This document shows, piece after piece, positions 19,025 to 27,903 of a stretch of DNA of 64,000 nt; within the stretch, counting starts at the first letter, position 1; the number at the start of each line of letters is the position of its first letter. The DNA is taken from the NCBI RefSeq assembly GCF_002312805.1, contig NZ_NMUA01000003.1, positions 186,001-250,000 on the forward strand, written 5' to 3'. The translations under genes and the position numbers were made by a program. The DNA is from Sphingobium sp. D43FB (lineage in GTDB: Bacteria; Pseudomonadota; Alphaproteobacteria; Sphingomonadales; Sphingomonadaceae). Under the pieces are notes generated by a model that saw only the letters and a list, made by a program, of their open reading frames with translations, had not been told where the DNA came from and ran no database searches.

Positions 19025-19033
19025 AGGTTGGGT

Positions 19034-20080
19034 TCAGGCGGCGATGTGCATGGGTTCTAGGCCAGCCAAGCGCGTGACGACTTCCAGTTTTGGCACTACG
19101 CGCGGCTTCTCGCCCGCCAGCGCCCTGGCCACCGCACCGATATGTTCAGGGGTCGTGCCGCAGCAGCCGCCGACCATGTTGACCAAGCCTTCATCCACCC
19201 ACTGGCGGATCAGCTTTGCGGTGGTTTCGGGCAGTTCGTCATATTGGCCGAGTTCGTTGGGCAGGCCTGCATTGGGATAGGCCAGGATCAGCGTGTCGGC
19301 ATTCTTCGACAGGTCGGCGAGATAGGGGCGCAGCAGGTCCGCGCCGAACGCGCAGTTCACGCCGATGGTCAGCGGCTTGAGATGCCGCATCGAATACCAG
19401 AAGGCGTTGATGGTGTGGCCCGACAGGTTGCGGCCCGACATGTCGGTGATGGTGAAGCTGAGCATCAGCGGGACCGGGCGGCCCGCCGCTTCCTCTGCTT
19501 CCCGCGCGGCCATGCCTGCGGCCTTGGCATTCAGCGTATCGAAGCAGGTTTCGACCAGCAGGAAATCGACGCCGCCCGCGATCAGCGCGTCGCATTGCTC
19601 GCGATAGTCGGCCTTGAGCGTGTCATAATCGACCTCGCGATAGGCGGGATCGTTGACGTCGGGAGAGATGGACAAAGTCTTGTTGGTCGGCCCGATCGAG
19701 CCGCACACGAAACGGGGTTTGCCATCCGCTGCCGTCGCCGCGTCGCAGGCGTTGCGCGCGAGCGTGGCGGCGGCGATATTGATGTCCCACACCAGATGTT
19801 CGCAGCCATAATCGGCCATGGCGATCTTGGTCGAACTGAAGGTGTTGGTTTCGATCATGTCCGCGCCCGCCGCCAGATAGGCGGCATGGATGCCCTGCAC
19901 GATGTCCGGCCGGGTCAGGCAGAGCAGGTCGTTATTGCCCTTCTGATCCTTGGGCAAATCGAGGGTGCCGCGATAATCGGCTTCGGTCAGGCCATGTTTC
20001 TGGATCGACGTGCCATAGCCGCCGTCGAAGATCAGGATTTTTTCGGCGGCCAGGGCGCGTAATTGGTGTTCAGCGGTCAT
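19034..20080 (-). CDS. metH: Methionine synthase, N-terminal homocysteine-binding polypeptide
   Basis: Zinc-dependent homocysteine S-methyltransferase domain, 348 residues. The three zinc cysteines are visible: C243 in GVNCAFG and C306/C307 in [10 protein letters not shown]. It starts with [24 protein letters not shown] and corresponds to residues 1-350 of one-piece MetH. It has its own stop and the C-terminal part its own ATG, so this is a genuine two-gene MetH, as in other sphingomonads, not a single frameshift. Confidence 0.95.
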   Translation of the reverse strand: MTAEHQLRALAAEKILIFDGGYGTSIQKHGLTEADYRGTLDLPKDQKGNNDLLCLTRPDIVQGIHAAYLAAGADMIETNTFSSTKIAMADYGCEHLVWDINIAAATLARNACDAATAADGKPRFVCGSIGPTNKTLSISPDVNDPAYREVDYDTLKADYREQCDALIAGGVDFLLVETCFDTLNAKAAGMAAREAEEAAGRPVPLMLSFTITDMSGRNLSGHTINAFWYSMRHLKPLTIGVNCAFGADLLRPYLADLSKNADTLILAYPNAGLPNELGQYDELPETTAKLIRQWVDEGLVNMVGGCCGTTPEHIGAVARALAGEKPRVVPKLEVVTRLAGLEPMHIAA

Positions 20081-20090
20081 CAGTCAAACT

Positions 20091-20167
20091 CCGTTCGCCC
20101 TGAGCCTGTCGAAGGGCCCCACTTAACTTCAAGAAGGATTGGGCTTCGACAAGCTCAGCCCGAACGG
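20091..20167. repeat. Paired palindromic repeat, CCGTTCG family
   Basis: 77-bp inverted pair, CCGTTCGCCCTGAGCCTGTC at the left and its near-complement ending CAGCCCGAACGG at the right. Occupies the gap between metF and the metH N-half. Confidence 0.88.
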
Positions 20168-20182
20168 GGAGGGACATCATCG

Positions 20183-21094
20183 TCATGCCGCAACGTCCGC
20201 TGTCGCCTTCGCCCGCAGCCCCAGCAAATGGCAGATGGCGAAGCTCAATTCAGAGCGGTTGAGCGTGTAGAAGTGAAAGTCGCGCACGCCGCCTGCATAG
20301 AGTTTCTGGCACAGTTCCGCCGCGATTGTCGCCGACACGAGTTGGCGCGAAGCGGGGTGATCGTCCAGCCCTTCGAACAGGCGCGCCATCCAGCTGGGCA
20401 CTTGCGTATTGCACATGGCGGCCATCCGCTGGGTCGCGGCGAAATTGCTGACCGGCATGATGCCGGGCACGATGTCGGCGGTGATGCCCGCCGCCAGCAC
20501 CTTGTCGAGGAAGCGGAAATAGGCTTCGGGCGTGAAGAAGAATTGGGTGATCGCGCGGATCGCCCCGGCATCCAGCTTGCGCTTGAGATTATCCAGGTCG
20601 CTTTGCGCGCTGGCGGCTTCGGGGTGGACTTCGGGATAGGCGGACACGGAGATTTCGAACGGGTGGCGCTTGATCAGGCCTTCGACCAGTTCGGCTGCGC
20701 CCTTATAACCCAGAGGGTGCGGTTCGAACGTGCCACCGACTTCGGGCGGGTCGCCGCGCAGCGCGACGATGTGGCGCACGCCCGCGTCCCAATAGGCATC
20801 GGCGATCTCGCCAATCTCGTCCTTGCTTGCGCCGACGCAGGTCAGGTGCGCGGCGGCGGCCAGCGGCGTTTCCTGCGCGATCCGTGCGACCGTGTTGTGG
20901 GTGCGTTCGCGGGTCGACCCGCCCGCGCCATAGGTTACGGACACGAATTTGGGGGCGAGCGGTGTCAATGTCTCGATCGCGGACCAGAGTTGCGCTTCCA
21001 TCTTTTCCGACTTGGGCGGGAAGAATTCGAAGCTGACCTGGCAGTCGCCCGCAAGGTCGGCGTAGAGCGGGGCGGCAGGATCGTTCAGGGTCAT
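20183..21094 (-). CDS. metF: 5,10-methylenetetrahydrofolate reductase
   Basis: FAD enzyme of 303 residues that makes the methyl donor for MetH. Family motifs: VSFEFFPPKSEKMEAQLW, FVSVTYGAGGSTRERTH, HLTCVGASKDE, ALRGDPPE and ITQFFFTPEAYFRF. ATG overlaps the stop of the ArsR-methyltransferase gene (ATGA), tying it to that promoter. Confidence 0.97.
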   Translation of the reverse strand: MTLNDPAAPLYADLAGDCQVSFEFFPPKSEKMEAQLWSAIETLTPLAPKFVSVTYGAGGSTRERTHNTVARIAQETPLAAAAHLTCVGASKDEIGEIADAYWDAGVRHIVALRGDPPEVGGTFEPHPLGYKGAAELVEGLIKRHPFEISVSAYPEVHPEAASAQSDLDNLKRKLDAGAIRAITQFFFTPEAYFRFLDKVLAAGITADIVPGIMPVSNFAATQRMAAMCNTQVPSWMARLFEGLDDHPASRQLVSATIAAELCQKLYAGGVRDFHFYTLNRSELSFAICHLLGLRAKATADVAA

Positions 21095-22062
21095 GCGGAA
21101 ATCCGTCCTTCGATGGGCAGGATGCGCGCGCCCTTGCGCCGCCCCAGCCAGAGTTGCACCGTCAGTTCCTGGCCAGGCAAAGTCTCCACCCGCTCCAGCA
21201 CCAGCCCTGCGGCCGCGAACCAGCCGTCGATCTGATCGTCGGAAAAGCCGAGGCGGGCATGCTGGTCGCGCAGGCGCAATTCCTCACGCTCATGCGGGGC
21301 AAAGTCGGCGATCAGGACGCGGCCATCAATCGCCGTCACGCGCGCGGCTTCGGCGATCACCTGTTCGGGCGCCTGCGCATAATGCAGCACCTGATGCAGC
21401 ACGACCGTATCGACGCTGCCCGGTTCGAGCGGCAGGTCGAGGAAATCGCCCAGCAGCAGCGCATATTTGTCGCCGGCATCTTCGGGCAGCTTGGCGCGCG
21501 CCAGCCGCAGCATGTCCGGGCTGCGGTCGATCGCGGTCACGGCGCGGGCGGCGGGACCGAACAGTTCGACCATCCGGCCGGTGCCGGTGCCGATGTCGAG
21601 CAGATGGCCGATCGGGGCGCTGGCGAGCAGCGCGGTCATCGCGTTTTCCACCTGCGCCTCGGCAACGTGGAGCGAGCGGATCGCATCCCATTCCTCGGCA
21701 TGGTCGGCGAAATAGCTTTCGGCGGCGCGGGCGCGATCGGCGCGCACGGCAGCAAGGCGCGCCAAATCAGCCTGTTGCCATAATTTTTCGGCGTCGGATG
21801 GCGTCAGATGATCGAACAGCGCGATGAAGGGGGCGAGGCCTTCGCCTTTGCCGAGGCGCAGGAACACCCAATTGCCCTCCTTTCGCCGCTCGACAAGACA
21901 AGCCTCGGCCAGGATGCGGACATGGCGCGATACGCGCGGCTGGCTTTGCCCCACGACCTGCGCGATTTCGCCGACCGCCAGCTCCATTGCGCGCAGCAAA
22001 TGAATGATCCGCAAGCGGGTCGGATCGCCAAGGGCGCGGAAAATGTCGAGCGAAGCTGCCAT
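21091..22062 (-). CDS. ArsR-type regulator fused to a SAM-dependent methyltransferase domain (SahR-like)
   Basis: Winged-helix ArsR domain (residues ~1-80, IFRALGDPTRLRIIHLL and QPRVSRHVRIL) followed by a class I methyltransferase domain with LLDIGTGTGRMVELF. No metal-binding Cys cluster is seen. It heads an operon with metF and both metH genes. This architecture and context match the SahR regulators of the methionine/SAM cycle; the fused domain could sense SAM or SAH. ATG 22062 is chosen because the longer form from 22101 would be read through the palindromic operator. Confidence 0.88.
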   Translation of the reverse strand: MAASLDIFRALGDPTRLRIIHLLRAMELAVGEIAQVVGQSQPRVSRHVRILAEACLVERRKEGNWVFLRLGKGEGLAPFIALFDHLTPSDAEKLWQQADLARLAAVRADRARAAESYFADHAEEWDAIRSLHVAEAQVENAMTALLASAPIGHLLDIGTGTGRMVELFGPAARAVTAIDRSPDMLRLARAKLPEDAGDKYALLLGDFLDLPLEPGSVDTVVLHQVLHYAQAPEQVIAEAARVTAIDGRVLIADFAPHEREELRLRDQHARLGFSDDQIDGWFAAAGLVLERVETLPGQELTVQLWLGRRKGARILPIEGRISA

Positions 22063-22070
22063 GCCAGCAT

Positions 22071-22092
22071 CATATAAAGAAATCTTTATATG
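22071..22092. promoter_or_regulatory. Perfect palindromic operator of the methionine-cycle operon
   Basis: CATATAAAGA (22071-22080), AA, TCTTTATATG (22083-22092): ten-base perfect arms ending 8 bp upstream of the regulator ATG. Only AT-rich perfect palindrome in the area and ideally placed for ArsR-family autorepression. Confidence 0.8.
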
Positions 22093-22278
22093 CGTCAACA
22101 ACTCTCATTTTCCGGCTTTTGACCGGCAAAAGCATGGGCCTATCGCCTTGCTGTTGCATGAATGGGATTGCCTTGCCCCGTCCAAGGCATTACGAATCGC
22201 CCCGCAGGCGCAATGGGGGGTGAGCTTTTCTCCGAGAGTGGTCTGCACCGTTTTTTTCTCAGAGAGGGGTTTTTGCCC

Positions 22279-22497
22279 ATGACCAAGTCTATCGCTCTTT
22301 CGCTCGTTCTTGCCGCTTCGCTCGGCCTGGCTGCCTGCTCGGGCGCCGAAACCGAAAACACCGCGAACAACGCCGCCAACTCGGCCGAGAACGCGTCGAA
22401 CGCTGCCGACAACGCCATGAACGCGGCGATGAACGCTGCCGACAACGCCGCCAACGCTGCGTCGAACGCCACCAACAACGTCGCCAACGCGATGTAA
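22279..22497 (+). CDS. Small Ala/Asn-repeat lipoprotein (72 aa)
   Basis: Signal MTKSIALSLVLAASLGLAAC with lipobox LAAC. The mature chain is low-complexity, built from repeating NAA-type units (NAADNAMNAAMNAADNAANAA) with the entericidin-like small-lipoprotein look. The pattern predicts one amphipathic helix or trimeric coiled coil, comparable in design, not sequence, to Lpp. Followed by a good terminator, so monocistronic. Confidence 0.8.
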   Translation: MTKSIALSLVLAASLGLAACSGAETENTANNAANSAENASNAADNAMNAAMNAADNAANAASNATNNVANAM

Positions 22498-22530
22498 AAC
22501 CCGCAAGGGTTTGTTGGACGAATGTGATGG

Positions 22531-22562
22531 GGGGTCGCACCGGCAACGGCGCGGCCCCTTTT
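22531..22562 (+). terminator. Intrinsic terminator
   Basis: Stem GGGGTCGCACCG/CGGCGCGGCCCC (one mismatch, one wobble), GCAA tetraloop, then TTTT; 33 bp past the small lipoprotein stop. Confidence 0.85.
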
Positions 22563-22596
22563 CTATGGCGATTTTGGTGTTTGCACCGCTACTCAT

Positions 22597-22720
22597 TCCT
22601 GCCCTGTTAGGGGAGGTAGCTGGCCAAAGGTCAGATGGAGGGGTTTCGTGCTATCGAGGCGGTGACACCCCTCCACCACGCCTTCGGCGCGGTCCCCCTC
22701 CCCTTGCAGGGGAGGATTTT
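22597..22720. repeat. Composite ~120-bp palindromic repeat
   Basis: Chain of hairpins: GGGGAGGTAGCTGGCC, GGAGGGGTTTC / GTGACACCCCTCC, GCCTTCGGC, and a terminal CCTCCCCTTGCAGGGGAGG followed by TTTT. Same order as the copies near 28.4, 34.7 and 60.0 kb. Lies between two small lipoprotein genes. Confidence 0.85.
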
Positions 22721-22763
22721 AATGTGCGAATTACAGGGTCGCTTTTCGATTGGGGATAGAGAG

Positions 22764-23006
22764 ATGATCCGCGCCTTATTCATCGCAACAGCGCTGCTAT
22801 CGCTTGGTGCCTGTGGTTCAGAGCCGTCCGATGGTGTCGGCGGCGTGAGCGCCAGTGAAGCGAGCGCGCTGAACGATGCGGCCGCGATGCTCGATGCGCA
22901 GAGAGGCGTGGCGCAGAGCGGCGATGCTGGCCTTAATCCCGCAGCCAGCGCGGCCGCAGGGGCCGATCGGGGCCGGGTTGCGCCGCAGCCTGATCCCAAA
23001 CCTTGA
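22764..23006 (+). CDS. Small lipoprotein of unknown function (80 aa)
   Basis: MIRALFIATALLSLGAC signal with lipobox LGAC; the mature part is Ala/Asp/Ser-rich with SASEASALNDAAAMLDAQRG, predicted helical, and a Pro-rich end. ATG 22764 follows GGGGATAGAGAG. Ends at a bidirectional terminator. No family recognised. Confidence 0.7.
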   Translation: MIRALFIATALLSLGACGSEPSDGVGGVSASEASALNDAAAMLDAQRGVAQSGDAGLNPAASAAAGADRGRVAPQPDPKP

Positions 23007-23009
23007 CGC

Positions 23010-23040
23010 AAAAAGGCCGACCCGGACGGGACGGCCTTTT
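23010..23040. terminator. Bidirectional intrinsic terminator
   Basis: AAAAAGGCCG-A-CCCG-GA-CGGG-A-CGGCCTTTT: symmetric stem with A tract before and T tract after, between two convergent small genes. Confidence 0.9.
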
Positions 23041-23055
23041 CACTTGGCTCAGAAT

Positions 23056-23484
23056 TCAGCAGTTGCGGTCGATCGCCCGGCCGGCGAGGGCACCGACGCC
23101 TGCGCCAATGATCGCGCCGGTCGTGCCGTCACCGCGACGGCCATAGCGGCCCGAACCCTTGCCGACTTCATTGCCGAGCAGGCCACCGGCGATCGCGCCG
23201 ATGATGGTGCCGCCCGTGCCATTGTCGCGGCAGCGATAGCCGCCCCGATAGCCATTATTGCGATAATAGCGGTCGCCGCGATAATATTGGTTACGGTTGC
23301 CGCGATAGCCACGGTCACCCCGATAGCCGCGATTGTCGCCGCGATAATAATCGCCGCGCTCATAGCCACGGTCGTAACCGCGATAATAGCCATTTTGCGC
23401 CATTGCGGGTGTGGCGGTCGCCACCATGGAGGCTGCGCCCATTGCCAGGGCTGCGCCCAAATTCAAAAGAAACTTCATCTTCAT
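23056..23484 (-). CDS. Exported glycine-zipper protein with a Tyr/Arg/Gly-rich repeat
   Basis: Signal peptide (ending ATPAMAQ), then a low-complexity region of RGY/YRG/DRGY units (residues ~30-95), then a glycine-zipper 2TM-type domain (GTIIGAIAGGLLGNEVG and GAIIGAGVGALAGRAI). Similar architecture occurs in small envelope proteins of the RcnB/17-kDa antigen type. AAGGAGAAG precedes ATG 23484. The Tyr/Arg-rich part might bind nucleic acid or polysaccharide; that is speculative. Confidence 0.8.
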   Translation of the reverse strand: MKMKFLLNLGAALAMGAASMVATATPAMAQNGYYRGYDRGYERGDYYRGDNRGYRGDRGYRGNRNQYYRGDRYYRNNGYRGGYRCRDNGTGGTIIGAIAGGLLGNEVGKGSGRYGRRGDGTTGAIIGAGVGALAGRAIDRNC

Positions 23485-23672
23485 CGCGCTTCTCCTTCCT
23501 GTGTCAGCATCAGAGGGGCGATGTCCGATTACGGGATTGCCCATCGAGTGACGTCTTTATGGCCGATTCGGGTTGAGCCATCCCTGAATGGCGATGACAG
23601 CCATTGTTCACATGGCCACGGCGCACCATTGCCGTGCTGCGCTTCGTCGACAGAGCCGCTATGGCGGGCGGG

Positions 23673-24656
23673 ATGACGCGAATCCTGATCGTGCTGGCGC
23701 TGGCCATCCTGCTGTTGCCAGCCCCGCATCCCAGCAAGCCGGAAGCGGTGCAGGCAGGCGCGTTGCTGGTATCGGCGCGCGCGCTACCGCTGAGCAGCAT
23801 CGATCCTGCGCTGCGGCGCGTGGGGGCGCTGGAATATCTCGGCGGTTGGGAATTACGCAGCGCCAATCCGGGCTTTGGCGGTATTTCGGCGCTGCGGGCG
23901 ACCGGCGGGGGCGACATATTGGCGCTGAGCGATTCCGGCATCCTGATGGGTTTTCATGTGGGGTCGGGCGAGGCGTCGCGACGGCCGTTCATCGCGCCCT
24001 TGCCGGTGCGACCCAAGGACCGGGACCGGCCCTGGTGGGCGTGGGATTCCGAAGCGCTGACCTATGATCCGGCGACCGATCGCCATTGGGTGGGGTTCGA
24101 GCTGCAACAATCGATCTGCCGCTATGCGCCCGGTTTCGCGCGGGTGGAGGCGTGCCGCGTGTGGCCCGCCATTCTGGGATGGCCCAAGACAGGGTCCATC
24201 GAATCGCTCGCCCGGTTGCCCGATGGCCGGTTCATCGCGATTGCGGAGATGGGGATGACGCCGGACGGAGCGCATCAGGCGCTGCTGTTCGCGGGCGACC
24301 CGGCCGAGAGTGCTACGCCTGCGCCCATTCCCCTGCGCTACACGCCGCCGCAGGGCTATCGGCCGACCGATGCGGTGGCGCTGGACGATCGGCACCTGCT
24401 GGTCGTCAATCGTCGCCTGACGCTGCAGAACCTCTTCACCGCGACCATCGCCATCGTCGACCTGCCGGTGACGCTGGAACCGGGCGCGACGCTCAAGGCG
24501 CGGACCTTGGCGCGCCTCGCGCCGCCACTGCTGGCCGATAATTTCGAGGGGATCGCGATCAGCCGGGAGGGCGAGCGGACGATGCTATGGGTCATCTCCG
24601 ACGATAATCACGAATTTTTCCAGCGGACATTGTTGCTGAAGTTCGGGCTGGATTAG
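23673..24656 (+). CDS. Esterase-like activity of phytase family protein, exported
   Basis: About 327 residues; N-terminal MTRILIVLALAILLLPAPHP signal, then the phytase-like beta-propeller domain (GGISALRATGGGDILALSDSG, SIESLARLPDGRFIAIAEMG, NFEGIAISREG). Function in bacteria is poorly defined; phosphatase or esterase activity is a family prediction. ATG 23661, four codons earlier, is an equally possible start; neither has a strong ribosome site. Confidence 0.85.
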   Translation: MTRILIVLALAILLLPAPHPSKPEAVQAGALLVSARALPLSSIDPALRRVGALEYLGGWELRSANPGFGGISALRATGGGDILALSDSGILMGFHVGSGEASRRPFIAPLPVRPKDRDRPWWAWDSEALTYDPATDRHWVGFELQQSICRYAPGFARVEACRVWPAILGWPKTGSIESLARLPDGRFIAIAEMGMTPDGAHQALLFAGDPAESATPAPIPLRYTPPQGYRPTDAVALDDRHLLVVNRRLTLQNLFTATIAIVDLPVTLEPGATLKARTLARLAPPLLADNFEGIAISREGERTMLWVISDDNHEFFQRTLLLKFGLD

Positions 24657-24676
24657 CCTCTCACTTGCCCCAACCT

Positions 24677-24743
24677 CCGTTCGTTTCGAGCGAAGTCGAG
24701 AAACCTGTGCGCCCCGTTTCTCGACTTCGCTCGAAACGAACGG
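24677..24743. repeat. Paired palindromic repeat, CCGTTCG family
   Basis: 67-bp inverted pair: CCGTTCGTTTCGAGCGAAG and its near-perfect mirror ending CTCGAAACGAACGG, with a short loop. Between the phytase-like gene and the rpmB terminator. Confidence 0.9.
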
Positions 24744-24787
24744 ATCAATGCGCAGTTCGCGGGCTATGCTGCGCCAAATTCGAACGC

Positions 24788-24815
24788 AAAAAAGCGGCCC
24801 GTTGCGGGGCCGCTT
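24788..24815 (-). terminator. Intrinsic terminator of rpmB
   Basis: AAGCGGCCC/GGGCCGCTT stem; six T follow on the minus strand. 26 bp past the rpmB stop. Confidence 0.9.
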
Positions 24816-24840
24816 CTTATGCCGAAACGAATCGATGAAA

Positions 24841-25134
24841 TCAGGCGGCGGAGGCGGCCTGCTTCTTGACGATATCGCGCTTGAGGCGACGGGCCTTGAG
24901 CGACAGCTTGTCGTCGCTGGTCTTGACCAGCCAGTTGTCGAGACCGCCATTATGTTCGACCGAACGCAGACCATGAGTCGACACGCGCAGCTTGAAGCTC
25001 GATTCCAGTGTTTCGGAGATCAGCGAAACATTCTGCAGATTGGGCAGGAACACCCGCTTGGTCTTGTTATTGGCGTGGGAAACATTGTGACCCACCTGGC
25101 GACCCTTGCCGGTCAGCTCGCAAATGCGCGACAT
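24841..25134 (-). CDS. rpmB: 50S ribosomal protein L28
   Basis: 97-residue basic ribosomal protein with the invariant [20 protein letters not shown] start and [32 protein letters not shown] 25134 matches family length; the frame has an earlier Met two codons upstream. Monocistronic with a strong terminator. Confidence 0.99.
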   Translation of the reverse strand: MSRICELTGKGRQVGHNVSHANNKTKRVFLPNLQNVSLISETLESSFKLRVSTHGLRSVEHNGGLDNWLVKTSDDKLSLKARRLKRDIVKKQAASAA

Positions 25135-25276
25135 AGTCAATCAACCTTGTAATTCGGGTTCGTTCGGAAAGTCGCGCCGATAATGGGATTCACAGCTCCC
25201 GTCAACCCGCGCGCGTTCGATGCAACCCTTTGGGTGAGGCCTGCGTTGATCCGTTGTTATCCTAAGGGAGGTCGAA

Positions 25277-25498
25277 ATGCGATTCATTGGTGGTCTACTC
25301 GTCATTATCCTGCTGGTCCTGGCCGGAGGCATCGCCACGGGCTTTATCGACCTGCAAAAGACCCGCGACGGCCAGCTGCCGCAGATCGCGGTCAAGGAAG
25401 GCACGCTGCCCAAATATGAGGCCAATGTCGCCAAGGTCGATGTCGGCAGCCGCACCGAAACCGTCGAAGTTCCGACGGTGGACGTCAAGAAGCCCTGA
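25277..25498 (+). CDS. Small single-pass membrane protein (73 aa)
   Basis: One N-terminal hydrophobic segment (FIGGLLVIILLVLAGGIATG) followed by a ~50-residue soluble tail with KTRDGQLPQIAVKEGTLPKYE. AAGGGAGG precedes the ATG. Similar short proteins are frequent in sphingomonads. Function unknown; likely inner-membrane anchored with the tail in the periplasm. Confidence 0.75.
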   Translation: MRFIGGLLVIILLVLAGGIATGFIDLQKTRDGQLPQIAVKEGTLPKYEANVAKVDVGSRTETVEVPTVDVKKP

Positions 25499-25538
25499 TT
25501 CTTCCCCTCCCCTGCCTGATCCTGTAACGGGCGGAGCC

Positions 25539-25997
25539 ATGGCTCCGCCCTTTCCCTTGCCCGCCCCCATGCGCCGCGCGCTTGATCTTGCCCGTTTGGC
25601 CGAGGCGGCGGGCGAAGTGCCGATCGGTGCGGTCGTGACGAGGGACGGCGTGATCATCGGCGAGGGCGAGAATCGCAATCGGCGCGATTGCGACCCGACC
25701 GCCCATGCCGAAATCGTGGCGATGCGGGCGGCGGCGGCGCATCTCAATGACTTTCGCCTGACCGGCTGCGACCTGTGGGTGACGCTGGAGCCCTGCCCGA
25801 TGTGTGCGGGGGCCATCTCCCACGCGCGAATCGCCCGGCTCTATTATGGGGTGGGCGATCCCAAGGGCGGCGCGATCGAGCAGGGACCGCGCCTGTTCGC
25901 TCAGCCGCAATGCCTGCACCGCCCGGACGTCTATGGCGGCTTGGCCGAAGCGGAAGCCTCAGCGCTGTTGCGGGACTTTTTCGCCGCTCGGCGCTGA
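25539..25997 (+). CDS. tadA: tRNA(Arg) adenosine-34 deaminase
   Basis: Converts wobble adenosine to inosine. Zinc site H56, C86, C89 with catalytic E58 (HAE and PCPMC motifs). 152 residues, normal size. Start at ATG 25539; it lies 40 bp after the small membrane protein gene. Its last 39 bases overlap, tail to tail, the 3' end of the STT3-like gene. Confidence 0.96.
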   Translation: MAPPFPLPAPMRRALDLARLAEAAGEVPIGAVVTRDGVIIGEGENRNRRDCDPTAHAEIVAMRAAAAHLNDFRLTGCDLWVTLEPCPMCAGAISHARIARLYYGVGDPKGGAIEQGPRLFAQPQCLHRPDVYGGLAEAEASALLRDFFAARR

Positions 25998-27857
25998 ATA
26001 ATCGATGCGGTAGAGCTGATAGGGCAAGGTCATGCCCGTGTTCAGCGGCACCGGCACCAGCCAGTTGGGTAATTTGTCCCGCATCAGGTCGGCATAGAAG
26101 CCCGCAGGATTGCGCGACTGATAGATGGTGCCTTCGGGGAACCAGGGACAGACCAGCAGATAGGTCGCATGATGCTTCGCCGCGATGGCGCGGAAGTCGC
26201 GCGCCGGGCCGTCGAACGCGTGGTGAATGTCGAGGATCGTCGCGCCGTTGCGGTGATAGGGTCCGGCGAGCGCGCTATGATGCGTCGTTGCGATCAGACG
26301 CGGCCCCAGATCGACCATGGTGAAGATGGTCGCGGGCGGGAGTTGATCGAGCACCGCGAGCGCGGGCTGGGTCCGGCAGCGCCCGTTCGCTTTCTTGATC
26401 GCATCGTTGCGCGCCACGGCGGACGGGCGCCAGGGACGCGGCGTCTTACCGGTCGCCTGTTGATAGAGTTTCAACGCCTGCGGATAGAGCGGATAGGCGC
26501 AGGCGATCGCTACGAGCAATGCCGCCCCTGCCCCGCCTGCAATCTTCGCCCGGCGCGATCCGGTCAGGATGGCTGCGACCAGACGATGCGCAGCCCATGC
26601 GGCGGGCGGGATCGCCAGCAATTGCGCTGCTGGTCCTGCGCGCAACTGCCAGAAGAGCAACGCGATGGCGAAGATCATCATCAGCCCCACGGTCGCCCAG
26701 GCCCAGAGCCGCTCAGCGTCGCGCCGCGCATCCCACAAGGCCCAGAGCAGCCCGACCAGCCCGGCGAGCGGAACCGCCAGCAGCGGCACCACCATCGATT
26801 GGGCCTGCGCGGTGATCGGCTTGGCCTCGCGGATGTTGGCGAGCCACAGCCGTTCCAGTTCGGGCGAAATCTGATAGGGGCTGAGGCATTGGGGCCAGTT
26901 GAGCCAGAAGAAGAGCGCCACCGCCCCGCCCACGATGACGCCCGCGCTCAGCCGCGCGATCCAGCCGCGCAAGGGGGCGAGCGCCAGCAGCACCATGCCC
27001 GCCGACGCCGCGCCGAACACCGCGACCCAGATCGGCGAGAGCGCGTCGCATACCTGTTCTCGGTTGGCGGTGCTGGCGAAGACCAGATAGCAGAGCGAGG
27101 TCGCGCCACCGAGGCTGAGCGCATAGGGCAGCATCCGCCGCTCCGCGCCGTCGCGAAACACCCAGCGCAGCGCAATCAGCCCGCCGCCCGCCGCCAGATA
27201 GACGATCATCTCCATGCCGATCGTGATCGACAGCGCGCTGCTGACCCCGGCCATGATGCCACCGCGCAGCCGGTTGGTGTCGATCACCCCGGCCAGCATC
27301 GTCAGCGCCAGTGCCAATTGCCAGCCATGATGGTCGATCCGCATCGGCGCATACATGCCAAAGCCCATTTGCGCCGCCAGCGGCGCCAGTACGGCCAGCA
27401 ACCAGCCATTCGGCCCCGCCAGCCGCCGCCCGATGAAGCCGAGGCTGAGCATCAGCAGCAAGAGCGGCAGCAAGGGCGCGACCCCGCAGGCCAGCCGATC
27501 GGCCATGCCCTGATCGACGAAGGCACGGAAGAACAGCATCAGTCCGGCGAGCGGGATATCCACCAGCCGCGACCAGTGGATATTCGCCCCGCCCGGCGGA
27601 TCGAGCCGATATTGGCGCAGGTCGTACCAGCCCTGCCCCGCCAGCCAGTCCTTGACCTGGACATAGCGGATATTGTCGTCGGTATCGCCCAGCACCAGCC
27701 AGTGGATGGCGGACCAGCGCGTCGCCACCATCGTCACCGCAATGGCGATCCAGATCAGGAAGGTCAGCCATTTCCAATGGCGTGCGCCATAGGCGGACAG
27801 GAAGGCCGCGATGTGGCAGGCGCGGGCGCGCAGGGTTTCGCCGCTATGCAAGGTCAT
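25959..27857 (-). CDS. Polytopic GT-C/STT3-like membrane protein
   Basis: 632 residues, about a dozen membrane segments and a C-terminal soluble domain. The first loop has GDTDDNIRYVQVKDWLAGQG, the acidic DxDD arrangement typical of GT-C glycosyltransferases and oligosaccharyltransferase STT3/PglB relatives. C-terminal half lacks an obvious WWDYG motif, so true oligosaccharyltransferase activity is doubtful; a polyprenyl-phosphate-sugar transferase is the likelier role. Divergent from a GtrA-family flippase-like gene 46 bp away. Confidence 0.75.
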   Translation of the reverse strand: MTLHSGETLRARACHIAAFLSAYGARHWKWLTFLIWIAIAVTMVATRWSAIHWLVLGDTDDNIRYVQVKDWLAGQGWYDLRQYRLDPPGGANIHWSRLVDIPLAGLMLFFRAFVDQGMADRLACGVAPLLPLLLLMLSLGFIGRRLAGPNGWLLAVLAPLAAQMGFGMYAPMRIDHHGWQLALALTMLAGVIDTNRLRGGIMAGVSSALSITIGMEMIVYLAAGGGLIALRWVFRDGAERRMLPYALSLGGATSLCYLVFASTANREQVCDALSPIWVAVFGAASAGMVLLALAPLRGWIARLSAGVIVGGAVALFFWLNWPQCLSPYQISPELERLWLANIREAKPITAQAQSMVVPLLAVPLAGLVGLLWALWDARRDAERLWAWATVGLMMIFAIALLFWQLRAGPAAQLLAIPPAAWAAHRLVAAILTGSRRAKIAGGAGAALLVAIACAYPLYPQALKLYQQATGKTPRPWRPSAVARNDAIKKANGRCRTQPALAVLDQLPPATIFTMVDLGPRLIATTHHSALAGPYHRNGATILDIHHAFDGPARDFRAIAAKHHATYLLVCPWFPEGTIYQSRNPAGFYADLMRDKLPNWLVPVPLNTGMTLPYQLYRIDYSAPSGEKVPQQR

Positions 27858-27903
27858 GCCCGTGGATTAGAGGCTGCGCATCAAAGCGCAACGGGGGCCA
27901 GCC

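Noticed and set aside
18948..19033. Sequencing frameshift as the cause of the two-part metH
   Set aside because: Each part has its own start and stop separated by a repeat of 66 bp, the break is at a domain border, and no residues are missing.
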